Of a stretch of DNA of 64,000 nt, positions 45,702 to 55,675 are shown piece by piece. Position numbers and translations under genes: made by a program. The notes beneath the pieces are model-generated. The model worked only from the letters and a program-made list of their open reading frames with translations, made no database searches and was not told the origin of the DNA. Within the stretch, counting starts at the first letter, position 1. The number at the start of each line of letters is the position of its first letter. The DNA is from Dyadobacter sandarakinus (lineage in GTDB: Bacteria; Bacteroidota; Bacteroidia; Cytophagales; Spirosomataceae), in contig NZ_CP056775.1 in assembly GCF_016894445.1 (NCBI RefSeq), positions 3,908,001-3,972,000 of the forward strand. Reading direction: 5' to 3'.

Positions 45702-46691
45702 TTAATCCTCTTCGAGACGGTACTTAGACACGTCCATGCCGAATGTCAATTGCTTGTCGGCTACAAGCTGTTCCAACTCTGTTAAAGATTTTTTACCAAA
45801 GTTGCGGAACTTCATCATATCTGAGATTTCGAGCTTAACAAGATCTCCCAATGATTTAACGTCAGCTGATTTAAGACAGTTATAAGCCCTAACTGAAAGA
45901 TCCAGCTCTGACAAAGATGTTTTAAGCAGCTTACGCATACGCAGCATCTCCTCATCCACCTGATTATCCTCTTCCGCTTTCTGCTTCTCGAAGGTCATTG
46001 TCTGATCCGAGAACAACATAAAGTGTTGAATCAAAATATTGGCAGCACCTTTAAGAGCCTCTTCCGGATGGATGGAACCATCTGTTTGTATATCGATCAA
46101 AAGGCGCTCGTAATCCGTGCGCTGCTCAACACGCGTATTTTCTACGCTGTATTTTACATTTTTAATCGGTGTGTAAATGGAATCCACTGCAATGTGCCCA
46201 AAAGGAAGCTCATTAGCTCTTGGCTCATCAGCCGGAACATATCCGCGGCCTTTGTCCAGAAGCAATTCCATTTCAAATTCCTTCTGATCGTCAATATGGC
46301 AAATAACCTGATCCGGGTTTAATACATCAAAAGCATTGGTAAACTTGCCAATATCTCCTGCTGTAATCACTGAAACATTTTTCAGGTTAACTACAATTCT
46401 ACTTTCACTTACATCAGAAACTTTCTTAAAACGAACCATTTTAAGGTTCAGGATGATTTCTGTAACATCCTCAACTATACCTTCGATAGACGAAAATTCA
46501 TGAAGTACTCCAGGAAACTTCACACTGGTTATAGCATATCCTTCCAGAGATGATAAGAGGATCCTACGAAGGGCGTTGCCTATAGTTACTCCATATCCTT
46601 TCTCCAAAGGCTTAAACTCAAACAACCCGTGAAAGTCGTCTGCTTTTTCCATGACGACCTTATCAGGCATTTGGAAAGCTAATATTGACAT
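45702..46691 (-). CDS. rpoA: DNA-directed RNA polymerase subunit alpha
   Basis: The 329-residue subunit has an N-terminal assembly domain (about 1-230, with [20 protein letters not shown]). The C-terminal DNA-contacting domain (about 250-320: [23 protein letters not shown]) follows. Length is that of bacterial alpha. It lies 121 bases downstream of rpsD, across a T-tailed hairpin. Confidence 0.98.
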   Translation of the reverse strand: MSILAFQMPDKVVMEKADDFHGLFEFKPLEKGYGVTIGNALRRILLSSLEGYAITSVKFPGVLHEFSSIEGIVEDVTEIILNLKMVRFKKVSDVSESRIVVNLKNVSVITAGDIGKFTNAFDVLNPDQVICHIDDQKEFEMELLLDKGRGYVPADEPRANELPFGHIAVDSIYTPIKNVKYSVENTRVEQRTDYERLLIDIQTDGSIHPEEALKGAANILIQHFMLFSDQTMTFEKQKAEEDNQVDEEMLRMRKLLKTSLSELDLSVRAYNCLKSADVKSLGDLVKLEISDMMKFRNFGKKSLTELEQLVADKQLTFGMDVSKYRLEED

Positions 46692-46773
46692 AGTATTTGC
46701 TCCTTTTATAGTAGTAAATGATAGTTGATCACGCTACCGTTACCTTTGCGATCGCAAAATGCCGTTTCCGGCT

Positions 46774-46802
46774 AAAAAGCACATCTGAAACCAGATGTGC
46801 TT
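46774..46802 (-). terminator. Hairpin with T-run between rpsD and rpoA
   Basis: AAGCACATCTG (46777-46787) pairs perfectly with CAGATGTGCTT (46792-46802) around AAAC, with five T following on the minus strand. It is inside the operon, so it is more likely an attenuator or partial terminator than a full stop. Confidence 0.75.
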
Positions 46803-46812
46803 AAAATGAAGA

Positions 46813-47418
46813 TTATTTAGAGTACAATTCAACGATTAGCTGCTCGTTGATATTCTCTGGAATTTGCTCCCTTTCCGGGTAAGTTACAAATTTGCCGGAC
46901 AATTGCTGTCCATCCCATTCGAGCCAGTTGAAGCCGCGTGCACTATGGCCTGCAAGGCTGTCACTAACTGCCTCCAATGATTTCGATTTTTCACGAACTG
47001 TAACTACCTGACCTGGACGTAGCGAGTAAGAAGGTATATTTACAATCTCTCCATCTACCAGGATATGCTTATGTGATACCAGCTGGCGGGCCGCACGGCG
47101 AGTGGGAGCAATGCCCAGGCGGTAAACTGTATTGTCTAAACGAGCTTCACAGTATTTCAAAAGGTTCTCACCTGTGATGCCATCTTTAACAGAAGCCTTT
47201 TCGAACAAGTTACGGAACTGTCTTTCCAAAATACCGTAAATGAACTTAACCTTTTGTTTCTCCATCAACTGCAAAGCATACTCGGACTTTTTCGGTCTAC
47301 GACCTTTTCCGTGAACACCTGCAGGATAATTCTTCTTTGCAAGCGCTTTACTTGGACCCAAGATGGGCTCTCCGTAACGTCTTGCGATTTTGGTTTTGGG
47401 ACCTGTATAACGTGCCAT
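46813..47418 (-). CDS. rpsD: 30S ribosomal protein S4
   Basis: The 201-residue primary 16S rRNA-binding protein begins [19 protein letters not shown]. The S4 RNA-binding fold is near residues 95-155 ([43 protein letters not shown]). No zinc cysteines are seen at the N-terminus, as in zinc-independent S4. It follows rpsK by 75 bases. Confidence 0.97.
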   Translation of the reverse strand: MARYTGPKTKIARRYGEPILGPSKALAKKNYPAGVHGKGRRPKKSEYALQLMEKQKVKFIYGILERQFRNLFEKASVKDGITGENLLKYCEARLDNTVYRLGIAPTRRAARQLVSHKHILVDGEIVNIPSYSLRPGQVVTVREKSKSLEAVSDSLAGHSARGFNWLEWDGQQLSGKFVTYPEREQIPENINEQLIVELYSK

Positions 47419-47493
47419 TAACTATTAATTATTATTGAAATTGAAAAACCATTCAGTAACCCCAGTGTCCAAATTACCAATGGATATATTATA

Positions 47494-47889
47494 CTAAACT
47501 CTGCGACGCTTTGGAGGACGGCAACCGTTGTGAGGAAGCGGCGTGATATCGCGGATGGTTGTCACCTCAATACCCGCATTCTGGATTGTCCGGATTGCAG
47601 ATTCACGACCAGATCCAGGGCCTTTTACAAACACTTCAGCCTTGCGCATACCAAGGTCGAATGCAACTTGAGCACAGCTTTGTGCAGCAGTTTGTGCAGC
47701 ATATGGAGTGTTCTTTTTAGAACCTCTGAATCCCATCTTACCTGCGGAACCCCAGGAAATTACCTGCCCGTTGCTGTTTGTAATGGAGATGATGATATTA
47801 TTGAAAGAGGCCTTGATGTGCACCTGTCCGACAGGTTCAACCACTACAACTCTCTTCTTGGCTTTATCTTTCCTTTTGTTTTGTGCCAT
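47494..47889 (-). CDS. rpsK: 30S ribosomal protein S11
   Basis: The 131-residue protein carries the S11 signatures [19 protein letters not shown] near 24-42 and the C-terminal [19 protein letters not shown]. It sits on the platform of the 30S subunit. Length is normal. It follows rpsM by 45 bases. Confidence 0.97.
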   Translation of the reverse strand: MAQNKRKDKAKKRVVVVEPVGQVHIKASFNNIIISITNSNGQVISWGSAGKMGFRGSKKNTPYAAQTAAQSCAQVAFDLGMRKAEVFVKGPGSGRESAIRTIQNAGIEVTTIRDITPLPHNGCRPPKRRRV

Positions 47890-47934
47890 TTCTTAAAATA
47901 GAAGGTTCTCGGTGAGAACTATGTCTAACTCCTG

Positions 47935-48312
47935 TTATTTAGTTGCTTTTTTCTTATTAGCAATTGTTTTACGTTTACCCTTACGAGTTCTGGAGTTATT
48001 TTTTGTTCTCTGACCACGCAATGGCAATCCCTTTCTGTGACGAAGGCCGCGATAACAAGCAATATCCATCAAGCGCTTGATACTAAGCTGTACTTCGGAT
48101 TTCAAAGCACCTTCTACTTTATACTCTCCCGCGATAACGGAACGGATCGCTCCCGATTCGTCGTCAGACCAATCTAGTACTTTCTTATCCAGATTAACAC
48201 CAGCTTTTTCAAGAATCTTCTTAGCAGAACTACGTCCGATACCGAAGATGTATGTTAAAGCGATCTCGCCTCTTTTTCTGTCGGGAATATCTACCCCTGA
48301 AATACGTGCCAT
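47935..48312 (-). CDS. rpsM: 30S ribosomal protein S13
   Basis: The 125-residue protein begins [19 protein letters not shown] and carries [20 protein letters not shown] near 92-111. It is located in the head of the 30S subunit, contacting 50S and tRNA. It begins 5 bases after the rpmJ stop. Confidence 0.97.
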   Translation of the reverse strand: MARISGVDIPDRKRGEIALTYIFGIGRSSAKKILEKAGVNLDKKVLDWSDDESGAIRSVIAGEYKVEGALKSEVQLSIKRLMDIACYRGLRHRKGLPLRGQRTKNNSRTRKGKRKTIANKKKATK

Positions 48313-48317
48313 AATAA

Positions 48318-48434
48318 TTATCCTTGTCTTTGTTTATAGCGAGGGTTCTTCTTGTTGATCACATAGACTTTACCCTTGCGGCGTATTACTTTGCAGTCCT
48401 CACTGCGCTTTTTAACCGATGCTTTAACTTTCAT
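48318..48434 (-). CDS. rpmJ: 50S ribosomal protein L36, zinc-less form
   Basis: This 38-residue gene was found by translating the gap between infA and rpsM. The start [15 protein letters not shown] and the end [10 protein letters not shown] are typical L36. Of the usual Cys-Cys-Cys-His zinc site only one Cys (14) remains; positions 11 and 27 are Ser and Asn. This is the zinc-independent type usual in Bacteroidota. Confidence 0.95.
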   Translation of the reverse strand: MKVKASVKKRSEDCKVIRRKGKVYVINKKNPRYKQRQG

Positions 48435-48472
48435 GTTAAAATAAACTTATATGTTAATTCAGTATCCGTAAC

Positions 48473-48691
48473 CTATTTATACCTGTAGGTAATCCGTGCT
48501 TTTGAAAGATCATAGGGAGACATTTCAAGTTTAACCCGGTCGCCAGGTAAGATTTTAATGTAGTGCATTCTCATCTTACCCGATATATGTGCAATTACTT
48601 CATGCTTATTTTCCAAAACCACCCTGAACATTGCATTGGAAAGTGCTTCTAAAATTACTCCGTCCTGTTCAATCGATGCCTGTTTTGCCAT
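48473..48691 (-). CDS. infA: Translation initiation factor IF-1
   Basis: The 72-residue OB-fold protein ([20 protein letters not shown] at the start, later [22 protein letters not shown]) binds the A site of the 30S subunit during initiation. Length is identical to E. coli IF-1. It lies between map and rpmJ in canonical order. Confidence 0.97.
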   Translation of the reverse strand: MAKQASIEQDGVILEALSNAMFRVVLENKHEVIAHISGKMRMHYIKILPGDRVKLEMSPYDLSKARITYRYK

Positions 48692-48708
48692 TCGTAGCGC
48701 TAATTACT

Positions 48709-49500
48709 TTATTGTACCATCAGGCTAGTATCAGCCGTAACACTTTCAATATATTCAAAGGTAGTAAGAATCTCAGCCTTGCCTTTTCTAACAACTATGG
48801 TGTGCTCAAAATGAGCTGAGTACTTCCGGTCATTTGTCCTGATGGTCCATCCATCCCTCTCCTGACTTACTGAGCGAGCTCCGAGGTTGATCATGGGCTC
48901 AATAGCAAGTACCATCCCCTCTTTCAACTTAACTCCCTTACCCCTTTTACCATAATTTGGAACTTCAGGGCCTTCGTGCAACTCCTTCCCTACCCCATGT
49001 CCAACCAACTCCCTAACAACAGAGTAGTTCCTTACTTCAACGTAGTTTTGTATAGCAAATCCGATGTCACCCATCCGCAATCCATCCACAGCTTGCTCAA
49101 TGCCTTTATAGAGTGATTGTTTGGTTGCAGTGAGCAATTTCTGAACATCACTTGATACATCACCAACCGGGTAAGTATAAGCACTGTCACTATGGAAACC
49201 ATTTAACTTCACACCACAATCAATTGATACGATATCACCCTCTTGCAGTACGTACGATCCGGGAATACCATGGACTACAACATCGTTAACTGAAATACAC
49301 AATGATGCAGGAAAATTATTGAATCCTTTGAATGAGGGTATACCACCATTATCCCGGATATATTCTTCAGCAATCAAGTCTAACTTTCTGGTTTCGACAC
49401 CAGGCTTAATCCCCTGTGCAACTTCGGCATGCGCTTTACCTAAAACCTGAGCACTTTCTTTTATGAGCTCAATCTCGTTTTCAGTTTTCAGATAAATCAT
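48709..49500 (-). CDS. map: Type I methionine aminopeptidase
   Basis: The 263-residue metalloenzyme removes the initiator methionine. Metal ligands include Asp94 and Asp105 (SIDCGVKLNGFHSDSAYT), a histidine in ELVGHGVGKELHEGPEVP, and glutamates in LAIEPM and near the C-terminus. His77 (VVHGIPG) contacts substrate. It follows secY by 9 bases, as in many spc operons. Confidence 0.97.
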   Translation of the reverse strand: MIYLKTENEIELIKESAQVLGKAHAEVAQGIKPGVETRKLDLIAEEYIRDNGGIPSFKGFNNFPASLCISVNDVVVHGIPGSYVLQEGDIVSIDCGVKLNGFHSDSAYTYPVGDVSSDVQKLLTATKQSLYKGIEQAVDGLRMGDIGFAIQNYVEVRNYSVVRELVGHGVGKELHEGPEVPNYGKRGKGVKLKEGMVLAIEPMINLGARSVSQERDGWTIRTNDRKYSAHFEHTIVVRKGKAEILTTFEYIESVTADTSLMVQ

Positions 49501-49509
49501 TTTAGTAAA

Positions 49510-50823
49510 TTAAATCGCAACGCTTTCAGTCCTACCCTTTACACGGCCTGATTTCATCAACCCTTCATACCTACGCATCAACAAGTAACTTTCAACCTGC
49601 TGTAATGTATCAAGCACAACACCTACCATAATCAGTAGAGAAGTTCCGCCAAAGAAATGAGCAAAGTCAGTCGAAATCCCAAGCAGACTTGCAAATGCAG
49701 GAAGAATCGCAACAATCGCGAGCATTAACGCCCCTGGAAAAGTTATTCTGTCCAGGATAGTACTAATATATTCCGAAGTCTGCTGACCTGGCTTAACACC
49801 CGGTATGAATCCACCCCCTCTTTTCATATCATCAGCAATTTGCTGTGGATTTACTGAAATAGCGGTATAGAAGAATGTAAAAACAATAATCAAGAAAGCA
49901 AACAACAAGTTGTACTGCCAGGTAGTATAGTTCGCAAAAATTGTTGCAATGTTACTTGCGAAGTCGCTCTTCTCAGCAAAATATGAAGCTCCGAGAGACG
50001 GAATAAACATTAACGCCTGGGCAAAAATGATAGGCATTACACCCGCAGCATTCAGCTTCAAAGGAAGGTACTGACGCTGTCCACCCATAACACGATTTCC
50101 TACAACCTGCTTTGCATATTGAATCGGAATTCGTCTAACAGCCTGCGTCAACATAACTGCACCCATAATCACAAAATACAAGGCGACAATCTCTAACACA
50201 AAAAGCAGAATCTGACCGCTACCTCTTGAAACGAATTCCTTGTAGATAGCTCCTGGAAATCTTGAAACGATACCAATCATAATTAGCATAGAGATACCAT
50301 TTCCAATTCCTTTGTCAGTGATTCTCTCTCCAAGCCACATACAGAACATTGTTCCGGCGGTAAGAACAAATACGGATGAAATCGAAAACAGGTTTCTTGA
50401 TACCAATAAAGCTTCGTCAGGTACGGTTGTATTCAAGTAAGCCGTTCCTTGAACAAGCGTCACAAGGATGGTTAAAACACGCGTAATCTGATTAAGTTTC
50501 TTTCTGCCAGACTCGCCCTCCTTTTGCATCTTCTGAAAATATGGCAAGGCCATAGTTAACAGCTGAATAGCAATTGAAGCAGAGATATAAGGCATTATGC
50601 CTAATGCAAATATGGAGGCTTTACTAAAAGCTCCACCTAGAAAAGTATCAAGCAAGCCTAGCAATCCCTGCGCAGATACGTTCATTTGGTCTGGCTCTAC
50701 ACCAGGCAATGCAACATAGGACCCGAGACGAAATATCGTTATAAACAACAGAGTGTTGAGAATTCTTGTTCTCAACTCCTCTATTGAAAATATATGCTGT
50801 AATGTTTCAAAAAATCGCTTCAT
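49510..50823 (-). CDS. secY: Preprotein translocase subunit SecY
   Basis: The 437-residue channel of the Sec translocon has ten predicted membrane helices. Conserved features are a start like IFSIEELRTRILNTLLFITIFRLG and the plug helix LLGLLDTFLGGAFSKASIFALG. The segment YFFYTAISVNPQQIADDMKRGGGFIPG is visible near residues 315-345 with slight variation. The C-terminal cytosolic tail with RRYEGLMKSGRVKGR contacts SecA or the ribosome. It follows rplO by 58 bases. Confidence 0.97.
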   Translation of the reverse strand: MKRFFETLQHIFSIEELRTRILNTLLFITIFRLGSYVALPGVEPDQMNVSAQGLLGLLDTFLGGAFSKASIFALGIMPYISASIAIQLLTMALPYFQKMQKEGESGRKKLNQITRVLTILVTLVQGTAYLNTTVPDEALLVSRNLFSISSVFVLTAGTMFCMWLGERITDKGIGNGISMLIMIGIVSRFPGAIYKEFVSRGSGQILLFVLEIVALYFVIMGAVMLTQAVRRIPIQYAKQVVGNRVMGGQRQYLPLKLNAAGVMPIIFAQALMFIPSLGASYFAEKSDFASNIATIFANYTTWQYNLLFAFLIIVFTFFYTAISVNPQQIADDMKRGGGFIPGVKPGQQTSEYISTILDRITFPGALMLAIVAILPAFASLLGISTDFAHFFGGTSLLIMVGVVLDTLQQVESYLLMRRYEGLMKSGRVKGRTESVAI

Positions 50824-50881
50824 GTCTTGGGCTTACATTAACATTCACATCAACCAGCTAAGCTGCTTAACTAAAGGCTAC

Positions 50882-51328
50882 TCAAAGTTGAACAGCCTTT
50901 CCTCCCGCTTTTTCGATAGATTCGATAGCAGATGCAGAAAAACCATGCGCCTGAACTTCCAATGAAGAAGAAATTTCTCCACGATTTAGTACTTTAACCA
51001 GGTCTTTCTTCGCACACAAACCATTTTCACGCAGTAAATCAATGCTGATAACCGTTGCACCTAACTTCTCTGCAAGCGCCTGAATAGCATCTAAATTCAA
51101 TGCTTTATATTCAACACGGTTGATATTGTTAAAACCAAACTTAGGTAAGCGTCTTTGAAGTGGCATCTGCCCACCTTCAAAGCCTAGCTTGCGACTATAT
51201 CCTGAGCGCGACTGTGCACCTTTATGTCCACGAGCAGCCGTACCACCTTTTCCAGAACCTTGTCCGCGTCCAACTCGCTTCCCTACCTTAACAGATCCTG
51301 CGGCAGGCTTTAAAGAACTGAGATTCAT
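50882..51328 (-). CDS. rplO: 50S ribosomal protein L15
   Basis: The 148-residue protein begins MNLSSLKPAAGSVKVGKRVG, followed by the basic glycine-rich GRGQGSGKGGTAARGHKGAQ region and EGGQMPLQRRLPKFGF. It binds 23S rRNA in the large subunit. Length is normal. Confidence 0.97.
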   Translation of the reverse strand: MNLSSLKPAAGSVKVGKRVGRGQGSGKGGTAARGHKGAQSRSGYSRKLGFEGGQMPLQRRLPKFGFNNINRVEYKALNLDAIQALAEKLGATVISIDLLRENGLCAKKDLVKVLNRGEISSSLEVQAHGFSASAIESIEKAGGKAVQL

Positions 51329-51341
51329 AACCTATATAGAA

Positions 51342-51521
51342 TTAAATTTCTTCAACTTTTACTAAATGATTAACCTTACGGATCATACCCGCAATAGCCT
51401 CATTGTTCTCCTTTTCAACCGATCTGTTAAGCTTTCCAAGCCCCAGTGCTTTAATAGTAAGCTTCTGATTCTCGGGACGATCAATTGTACTTTTGATTTG
51501 TGTGATACGAACCTTCGACAT
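51342..51521 (-). CDS. rpmD: 50S ribosomal protein L30
   Basis: This 59-residue gene was found by translating the gap between rplO and rpsE. It begins MSKVRITQIKSTIDRPENQK, then LTIKALGLGKLNRSVEKEN, and ends VNHLVKVEEI, all typical of L30. The order rpsE-rpmD-rplO is canonical. Confidence 0.95.
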   Translation of the reverse strand: MSKVRITQIKSTIDRPENQKLTIKALGLGKLNRSVEKENNEAIAGMIRKVNHLVKVEEI

Positions 51522-51550
51522 AATATGATTAGTAAAGATGCCCTTCGGGA

Positions 51551-52066
51551 CTATCCGTTAAATACTTTATCCAATTTCACACTTCTCTGGAAAGCAACCT
51601 GATGCGGAGCTCTCATTTTTAGAAGCGCGTCAATGGTTGCCTTAATAACATTGTGAGGATTAGACGAACCTTTCGATTTGGCTAACACGTCTTTGATACC
51701 AGCACTTTCCAGTACGGCACGCATTGGTCCGCCTGCGAGTACACCTGTTCCCGGAGCTGCCGGTTTTATCAAAACAAAACCGCCGCTAAACTTGCCTTCC
51801 ATTTCGTGAGGCACAGTATGTTTAAGCATTGGAATTTGAATCAGGTTTTTCTTGGCATCATCAACCCCTTTCGCAATTGCGTCAGTAACTTCGTTGGCTT
51901 TACCTAAACCATAACCAACTACACCGTTACCATCACCAACAACCACGATTGCAGAAAAACTGAAACGACGTCCTCCTTTTACAACCTTAGCTACACGATT
52001 GATTGCAACTACTCTTTCTTTCAAGTCAGACTCGTTGACCTTTGAAGGTCTTGCATTTGTAGACAT
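51551..52066 (-). CDS. rpsE: 30S ribosomal protein S5
   Basis: The 171-residue protein has the S5 start [20 protein letters not shown], the loop [19 protein letters not shown] and the C-terminal [18 protein letters not shown]. It lines the mRNA entry tunnel and affects decoding accuracy. Length is normal. It follows rplR by 14 bases. Confidence 0.97.
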   Translation of the reverse strand: MSTNARPSKVNESDLKERVVAINRVAKVVKGGRRFSFSAIVVVGDGNGVVGYGLGKANEVTDAIAKGVDDAKKNLIQIPMLKHTVPHEMEGKFSGGFVLIKPAAPGTGVLAGGPMRAVLESAGIKDVLAKSKGSSNPHNVIKATIDALLKMRAPHQVAFQRSVKLDKVFNG

Positions 52067-52080
52067 AGTCTTTTAGATTC

Positions 52081-52434
52081 TTAGAATTTGAGGCCACCCT
52101 CACGGGCTCCGTCGGCCAATGCTTTTACCTTACCGTGATACAAGTATCCATTCCGATCAAACACTACCGCCTGGATGCCTGCTTCCTGAGCTTTCTCAGC
52201 TATTTTCTTTCCAACTTGCTGAGCGATCTCTATATTAGTATTCTCTTTCTTTCCTTCCAAATCCTTAGAAGAAGCACTCGCAAGAGTAATGCCTTTGATA
52301 TCATCAATAATCTGGGCATAAATACCCGTATTTGAACGAAACACCGACAATCTTGGACGTTCCTGACTACCCGCTACTCTCTTCCGGATATGATATTTAA
52401 GGCGTTGTCTTCTATCTGCCTTTACGCTAGCCAT
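52081..52434 (-). CDS. rplR: 50S ribosomal protein L18
   Basis: The 117-residue protein carries [20 protein letters not shown] and [20 protein letters not shown], both typical of L18, which binds 5S rRNA. Length is normal. Confidence 0.96.
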   Translation of the reverse strand: MASVKADRRQRLKYHIRKRVAGSQERPRLSVFRSNTGIYAQIIDDIKGITLASASSKDLEGKKENTNIEIAQQVGKKIAEKAQEAGIQAVVFDRNGYLYHGKVKALADGAREGGLKF

Positions 52435-52464
52435 TATATATAACTTTTGTTAAATGGTACCTGT

Positions 52465-53022
52465 TTACTTCTTAGAAGCCGATTTACCCGCTTTGCGACG
52501 TACAACTTCACCGACAAAACGAATCCCTTTACCTTTATAAGGCTCAACCTTACGTAACGACTTGATCTTGGCTGCTACTGAACCCAGAAGCTCCTTATCA
52601 ATACCTTCCAAGATTACTTTGGGATTCTGACCTTTTTCCGAGGTTGTAGTAAGCTTTACTTCCTGCGGAACAGCCATAAAAATATTATGTGAATAGCCCA
52701 ATTGCAGTTCCAGCACATTATTGGCTGCGTTTGCCTTGTAACCAACACCTATAATTTCAAGCTCCTTCTTGTAACCACTATCCACTCCTATTACCATGTT
52801 GTTCAACAAAGAGCGGTAAAGGCCGTGCAGTGCTTTGTGTCTTTTCTGTTCAGTAGGCCGTGAAACTCTAAGTTCATTGCCATCAACAGCCACATTAATG
52901 TCGCTGTCAACAACTTGCGTAAGCGTTCCTTTTGGTCCTTTAACGGAGATGATATTACCCTCCCCAACTGACACCGAAACTCCCGACGGTATGATAATTA
53001 CTTTATTTCCTATCCGTGACAT
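52465..53022 (-). CDS. rplF: 50S ribosomal protein L6
   Basis: The 185-residue protein consists of two similar domains. It has MSRIGNKVIIIPSGVSVSVG at the start, YRSLLNNMVIGVDSGYKKEL mid-protein, and the signature EPYKGKGIRFVGEVVRRKAG near the end. It sits near the GTPase-binding site of the 50S subunit. Confidence 0.97.
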   Translation of the reverse strand: MSRIGNKVIIIPSGVSVSVGEGNIISVKGPKGTLTQVVDSDINVAVDGNELRVSRPTEQKRHKALHGLYRSLLNNMVIGVDSGYKKELEIIGVGYKANAANNVLELQLGYSHNIFMAVPQEVKLTTTSEKGQNPKVILEGIDKELLGSVAAKIKSLRKVEPYKGKGIRFVGEVVRRKAGKSASKK

Positions 53023-53042
53023 TCTTAATTATCTTTTACAGA

Positions 53043-53441
53043 TTAGTAAACGAAACACAATACCTCGCCGCCGACGTTTAATGTCTTTGCCTCTTTATCC
53101 GTCATTACACCCTTCGATGTCGACACTATAGCTGTGCCCAAACCTCCCAAAACCCTTGGCAGTGCAGTCGAACCCGCATATTTACGCAGACCAGGCTTGC
53201 TAATCCTTTCCAGCTTTACTATAGCAGATTGCTTGGTAACTGGATTGTATTTCAAGGCAATTTTAATGGTACCCTGAGGGCCTACTTCGTCAAATTTATA
53301 ACTCTGAATGTACCCCTTATCGAATAGTACCTTCGTTATTTCTTTCTTAATATTGGATGCAGGTATCTCGACAACCCGATGTTTCGCTTTGATTGCATTG
53401 CGAAGCCTGGTAAGATAATCTGCTATTGGATCCGTTAACAT
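53043..53441 (-). CDS. rpsH: 30S ribosomal protein S8
   Basis: The 132-residue protein starts [20 protein letters not shown], the family's usual start; an upstream in-frame ATG would add 14 unrelated residues. The C-terminal [20 protein letters not shown] is the S8 signature. S8 binds 16S rRNA and, in E. coli, represses the spc operon. Confidence 0.97.
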   Translation of the reverse strand: MLTDPIADYLTRLRNAIKAKHRVVEIPASNIKKEITKVLFDKGYIQSYKFDEVGPQGTIKIALKYNPVTKQSAIVKLERISKPGLRKYAGSTALPRVLGGLGTAIVSTSKGVMTDKEAKTLNVGGEVLCFVY

Positions 53442-53516
53442 CTTTTGACTAGATTTAAACACCCCCTCAAAATGGGAGTGCAAAGTTAAGTAATTGAAAT
53501 CAGAATTGAAAGTATA

Positions 53517-53786
53517 TTACCAACTTGATTTTGTCACTCCGGGGATCTTGCCATCGGACGCCATATCACGGAAACATACTCTGGAAATACCAAACTTACG
53601 CATGTAACCCCTTGGGCGGCCAGTGATCTTGCACCGGTTATGCAAACGCACCGCTGAGGAATTCCTCGGCAACTTATCCAGACCTACCCAGTCACCTGCT
53701 TCTTTCAACTTTTTACGCTTTTCAGCATATCTGGTAACCAAGTCTTGTCTTTTTCTCTCCCTAGCTTTAACTGATTCTTTTGCCAT
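53517..53786 (-). CDS. rpsN: 30S ribosomal protein S14, zinc-less form
   Basis: The 89-residue protein begins [20 protein letters not shown] and has [20 protein letters not shown] near 52-71. Its length and lack of a paired CxxC zinc site mark it as the zinc-independent S14 type. It lies between rplE and rpsH in canonical order. Confidence 0.96.
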   Translation of the reverse strand: MAKESVKARERKRQDLVTRYAEKRKKLKEAGDWVGLDKLPRNSSAVRLHNRCKITGRPRGYMRKFGISRVCFRDMASDGKIPGVTKSSW

Positions 53787-53808
53787 TGTCAGTAATGTCT
53801 TGTATTAT

Positions 53809-54369
53809 TTATCCTTGTTTCCCTGAATTAACGAATGGCATGCCTAGGGCTTTGAGCAATTCGTAGCTTTCTTCATCAGAATTCGATGAAGTCACAAACG
53901 TAATGTCCATGCCAGTGATTTTACTCACCTTTTCAATACTAATCTCAGGGAAGATGATTTGTTCTTTAACACCAAAAGTGTAATTACCTCTTCCATCAAA
54001 TCCTTTGTCGCTGATACCTTTAAAGTCGCGAACACGCGGCATTGCGATGGTAGTCAGACGGTCAAGGAACTCATACATTCTGTCGCCGCGAAGAGTCACC
54101 TTTGCTCCAATCGGCATATTTTCCCGAAGTTTAAAGTTCGAAACAGCCTTCTTGGATAATGTAGCTACAGCCTTCTGGCCTGTGATCAAGCCTAGCTCTT
54201 CAACTCCTGTATCTACCAATTTCTTATCAGCAACTGCCGCGCCAATACCTTTGTTGATCACAATTTTAGTCAGGCGAGGAACCTGCATACTTGACTTGTA
54301 CTGGAACTTGCTCTTAAGCTGTTCAACTACCTCGTTCGTGTATTTTTCTTTTAATCTAGGCTGTGCCAT
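53809..54369 (-). CDS. rplE: 50S ribosomal protein L5
   Basis: The 186-residue protein starts [19 protein letters not shown]; an in-frame ATG 11 codons upstream is less likely. It carries [20 protein letters not shown] and [20 protein letters not shown], typical of L5, which binds 5S rRNA and contacts P-site tRNA. Confidence 0.97.
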   Translation of the reverse strand: MAQPRLKEKYTNEVVEQLKSKFQYKSSMQVPRLTKIVINKGIGAAVADKKLVDTGVEELGLITGQKAVATLSKKAVSNFKLRENMPIGAKVTLRGDRMYEFLDRLTTIAMPRVRDFKGISDKGFDGRGNYTFGVKEQIIFPEISIEKVSKITGMDITFVTSSNSDEESYELLKALGMPFVNSGKQG

Positions 54370-54411
54370 TGTCAATTGAATTAGCGTGGATTTCCGACCC
54401 ACTTTTAACTC

Positions 54412-54753
54412 TTATATAAAATTTCCCGACTTTTTAGAAAACCGTTGCAGCTTTCCTTTGTCATTAGCTTTACGCCCGGTTTTTGCTGCTTCACCGGTTT
54501 TAGGGTCAACCACCATCAAATTACTGATGTGAATTGCGCCTTCACGTTTTTCGATGCTCCCCTGGGGGTTCTGTGCATTAGGCTTGATGTGTTTTGTGAT
54601 CATATTCACATTTTCCACGGTAGCTCTAAGCTTGCCCACCAGAACCTGCTTTACGACACCAGTTTCACCTTTTGCGTTTCCGGAAATTACCTTTACAGTA
54701 TCTCCTTTGCGGATATGCAGCTTGGCGGGTGCCCCTTTAACTTTACTTTCCAT
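54412..54753 (-). CDS. rplX: 50S ribosomal protein L24
   Basis: The 113-residue protein contains the KOW motif KGDTVKVISGNAKGETGVVK near the N-terminus and ITKHIKPNAQNPQGSIEKRE. It is an early assembly protein at the tunnel exit. It lies between rplE and rplN. Confidence 0.96.
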   Translation of the reverse strand: MESKVKGAPAKLHIRKGDTVKVISGNAKGETGVVKQVLVGKLRATVENVNMITKHIKPNAQNPQGSIEKREGAIHISNLMVVDPKTGEAAKTGRKANDKGKLQRFSKKSGNFI

Positions 54754-54797
54754 TGAGGTATTCTCTTATATTTTGAAGAAATACTGCGACTTCCTTA

Positions 54798-55166
54798 TTA
54801 TAGCACTTCCGGAGCGAGAGAAATAATCTTCATGAACTGCTTTTCACGCAACTCTCTGGCAACAGGTCCGAAAATACGCGTTCCGCGAGGCTCGTCATTG
54901 TTGTTGAGCAACACAGCTGCATTATCTTCGAAGCGGATGTAAGTACCATCCTTTCTTCTAACCTCTTTCTTGGTGCGTACGACAACAGCTTTGGACACTG
55001 TTCCCTTTTTCATGTTACTTGAAGACAGGGCTGACTTAACAGTCACTACTATCTTGTCGCCAACCGATGCATAGCGTTTGCCTGTACCTCCGAGTACTCG
55101 TATAACAAGTACTTCTTTAGCACCGCTGTTATCTGCTACTGATAATCTTGATTCTTGCTGTACCAT
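54798..55166 (-). CDS. rplN: 50S ribosomal protein L14
   Basis: The 122-residue protein begins [20 protein letters not shown] and has the conserved [20 protein letters not shown] and FGPVARELR. It contacts the 30S subunit. Length equals E. coli L14 (123) closely. Confidence 0.97.
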   Translation of the reverse strand: MVQQESRLSVADNSGAKEVLVIRVLGGTGKRYASVGDKIVVTVKSALSSSNMKKGTVSKAVVVRTKKEVRRKDGTYIRFEDNAAVLLNNNDEPRGTRIFGPVARELREKQFMKIISLAPEVL

Positions 55167-55168
55167 TA

Positions 55169-55432
55169 TTACTTAGCTTTTTCAAGGATTTCTACCAACC
55201 TCCAGCGCTTGTTTTTACTCAGCGGCCGAGTCTCCATAACCGAAATTGTATCACCGATACCAACTTGGTTAGTCTCATCATGTACCATAAGCTTGGTAGT
55301 TTTTGTCATAAACTTACCGTACTTGGCATGCTTTACTTTACGCTCAACAGTAATCACGCAAGACTTATCCATCTTGTTGCTTACTACTTTGCCTACTCTT
55401 TCTTTACGTAAATTTCTTTTAGTTGCCTCCAT
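55169..55432 (-). CDS. rpsQ: 30S ribosomal protein S17
   Basis: The 87-residue protein carries [20 protein letters not shown] near the N-terminus and [20 protein letters not shown], the S17 signature. It is a primary 16S rRNA-binding protein. It starts 2 bases upstream of the rplN start region's 5' neighbour, so the two are tightly packed. Confidence 0.96.
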   Translation of the reverse strand: MEATKRNLRKERVGKVVSNKMDKSCVITVERKVKHAKYGKFMTKTTKLMVHDETNQVGIGDTISVMETRPLSKNKRWRLVEILEKAK

Positions 55433-55445
55433 TTTTCAAAGTGGT

Positions 55446-55640
55446 TTACTGCTGGTTCTCTTTTACCGACAGCTCGGTTAACAGCCTTGCAATTTCCTTA
55501 CGTGAGGCGCGAATCCGAAGAGGGTTTTCGATGGGTGAAATTGCGTGGGCAAATTTCAACCTCAACAGACGCTCTCTCTCCTGAGCAATTTGCTCCTTCA
55601 ATTGATCTTGCGACAGGTCTTTTATCTCTTTATTAGTCAT
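55446..55640 (-). CDS. rpmC: 50S ribosomal protein L29
   Basis: The 64-residue helical-hairpin protein begins MTNKEIKDLSQDQLKEQIAQ and has LRLKFAHAISPIENPLRIRA with the L29 signature. It sits at the tunnel exit beside L23. Order rplP-rpmC-rpsQ is canonical. Confidence 0.95.
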   Translation of the reverse strand: MTNKEIKDLSQDQLKEQIAQERERLLRLKFAHAISPIENPLRIRASRKEIARLLTELSVKENQQ

Positions 55641-55675
55641 TGCTTCTTTATTAAATATTCCTAATACGTGAATTC

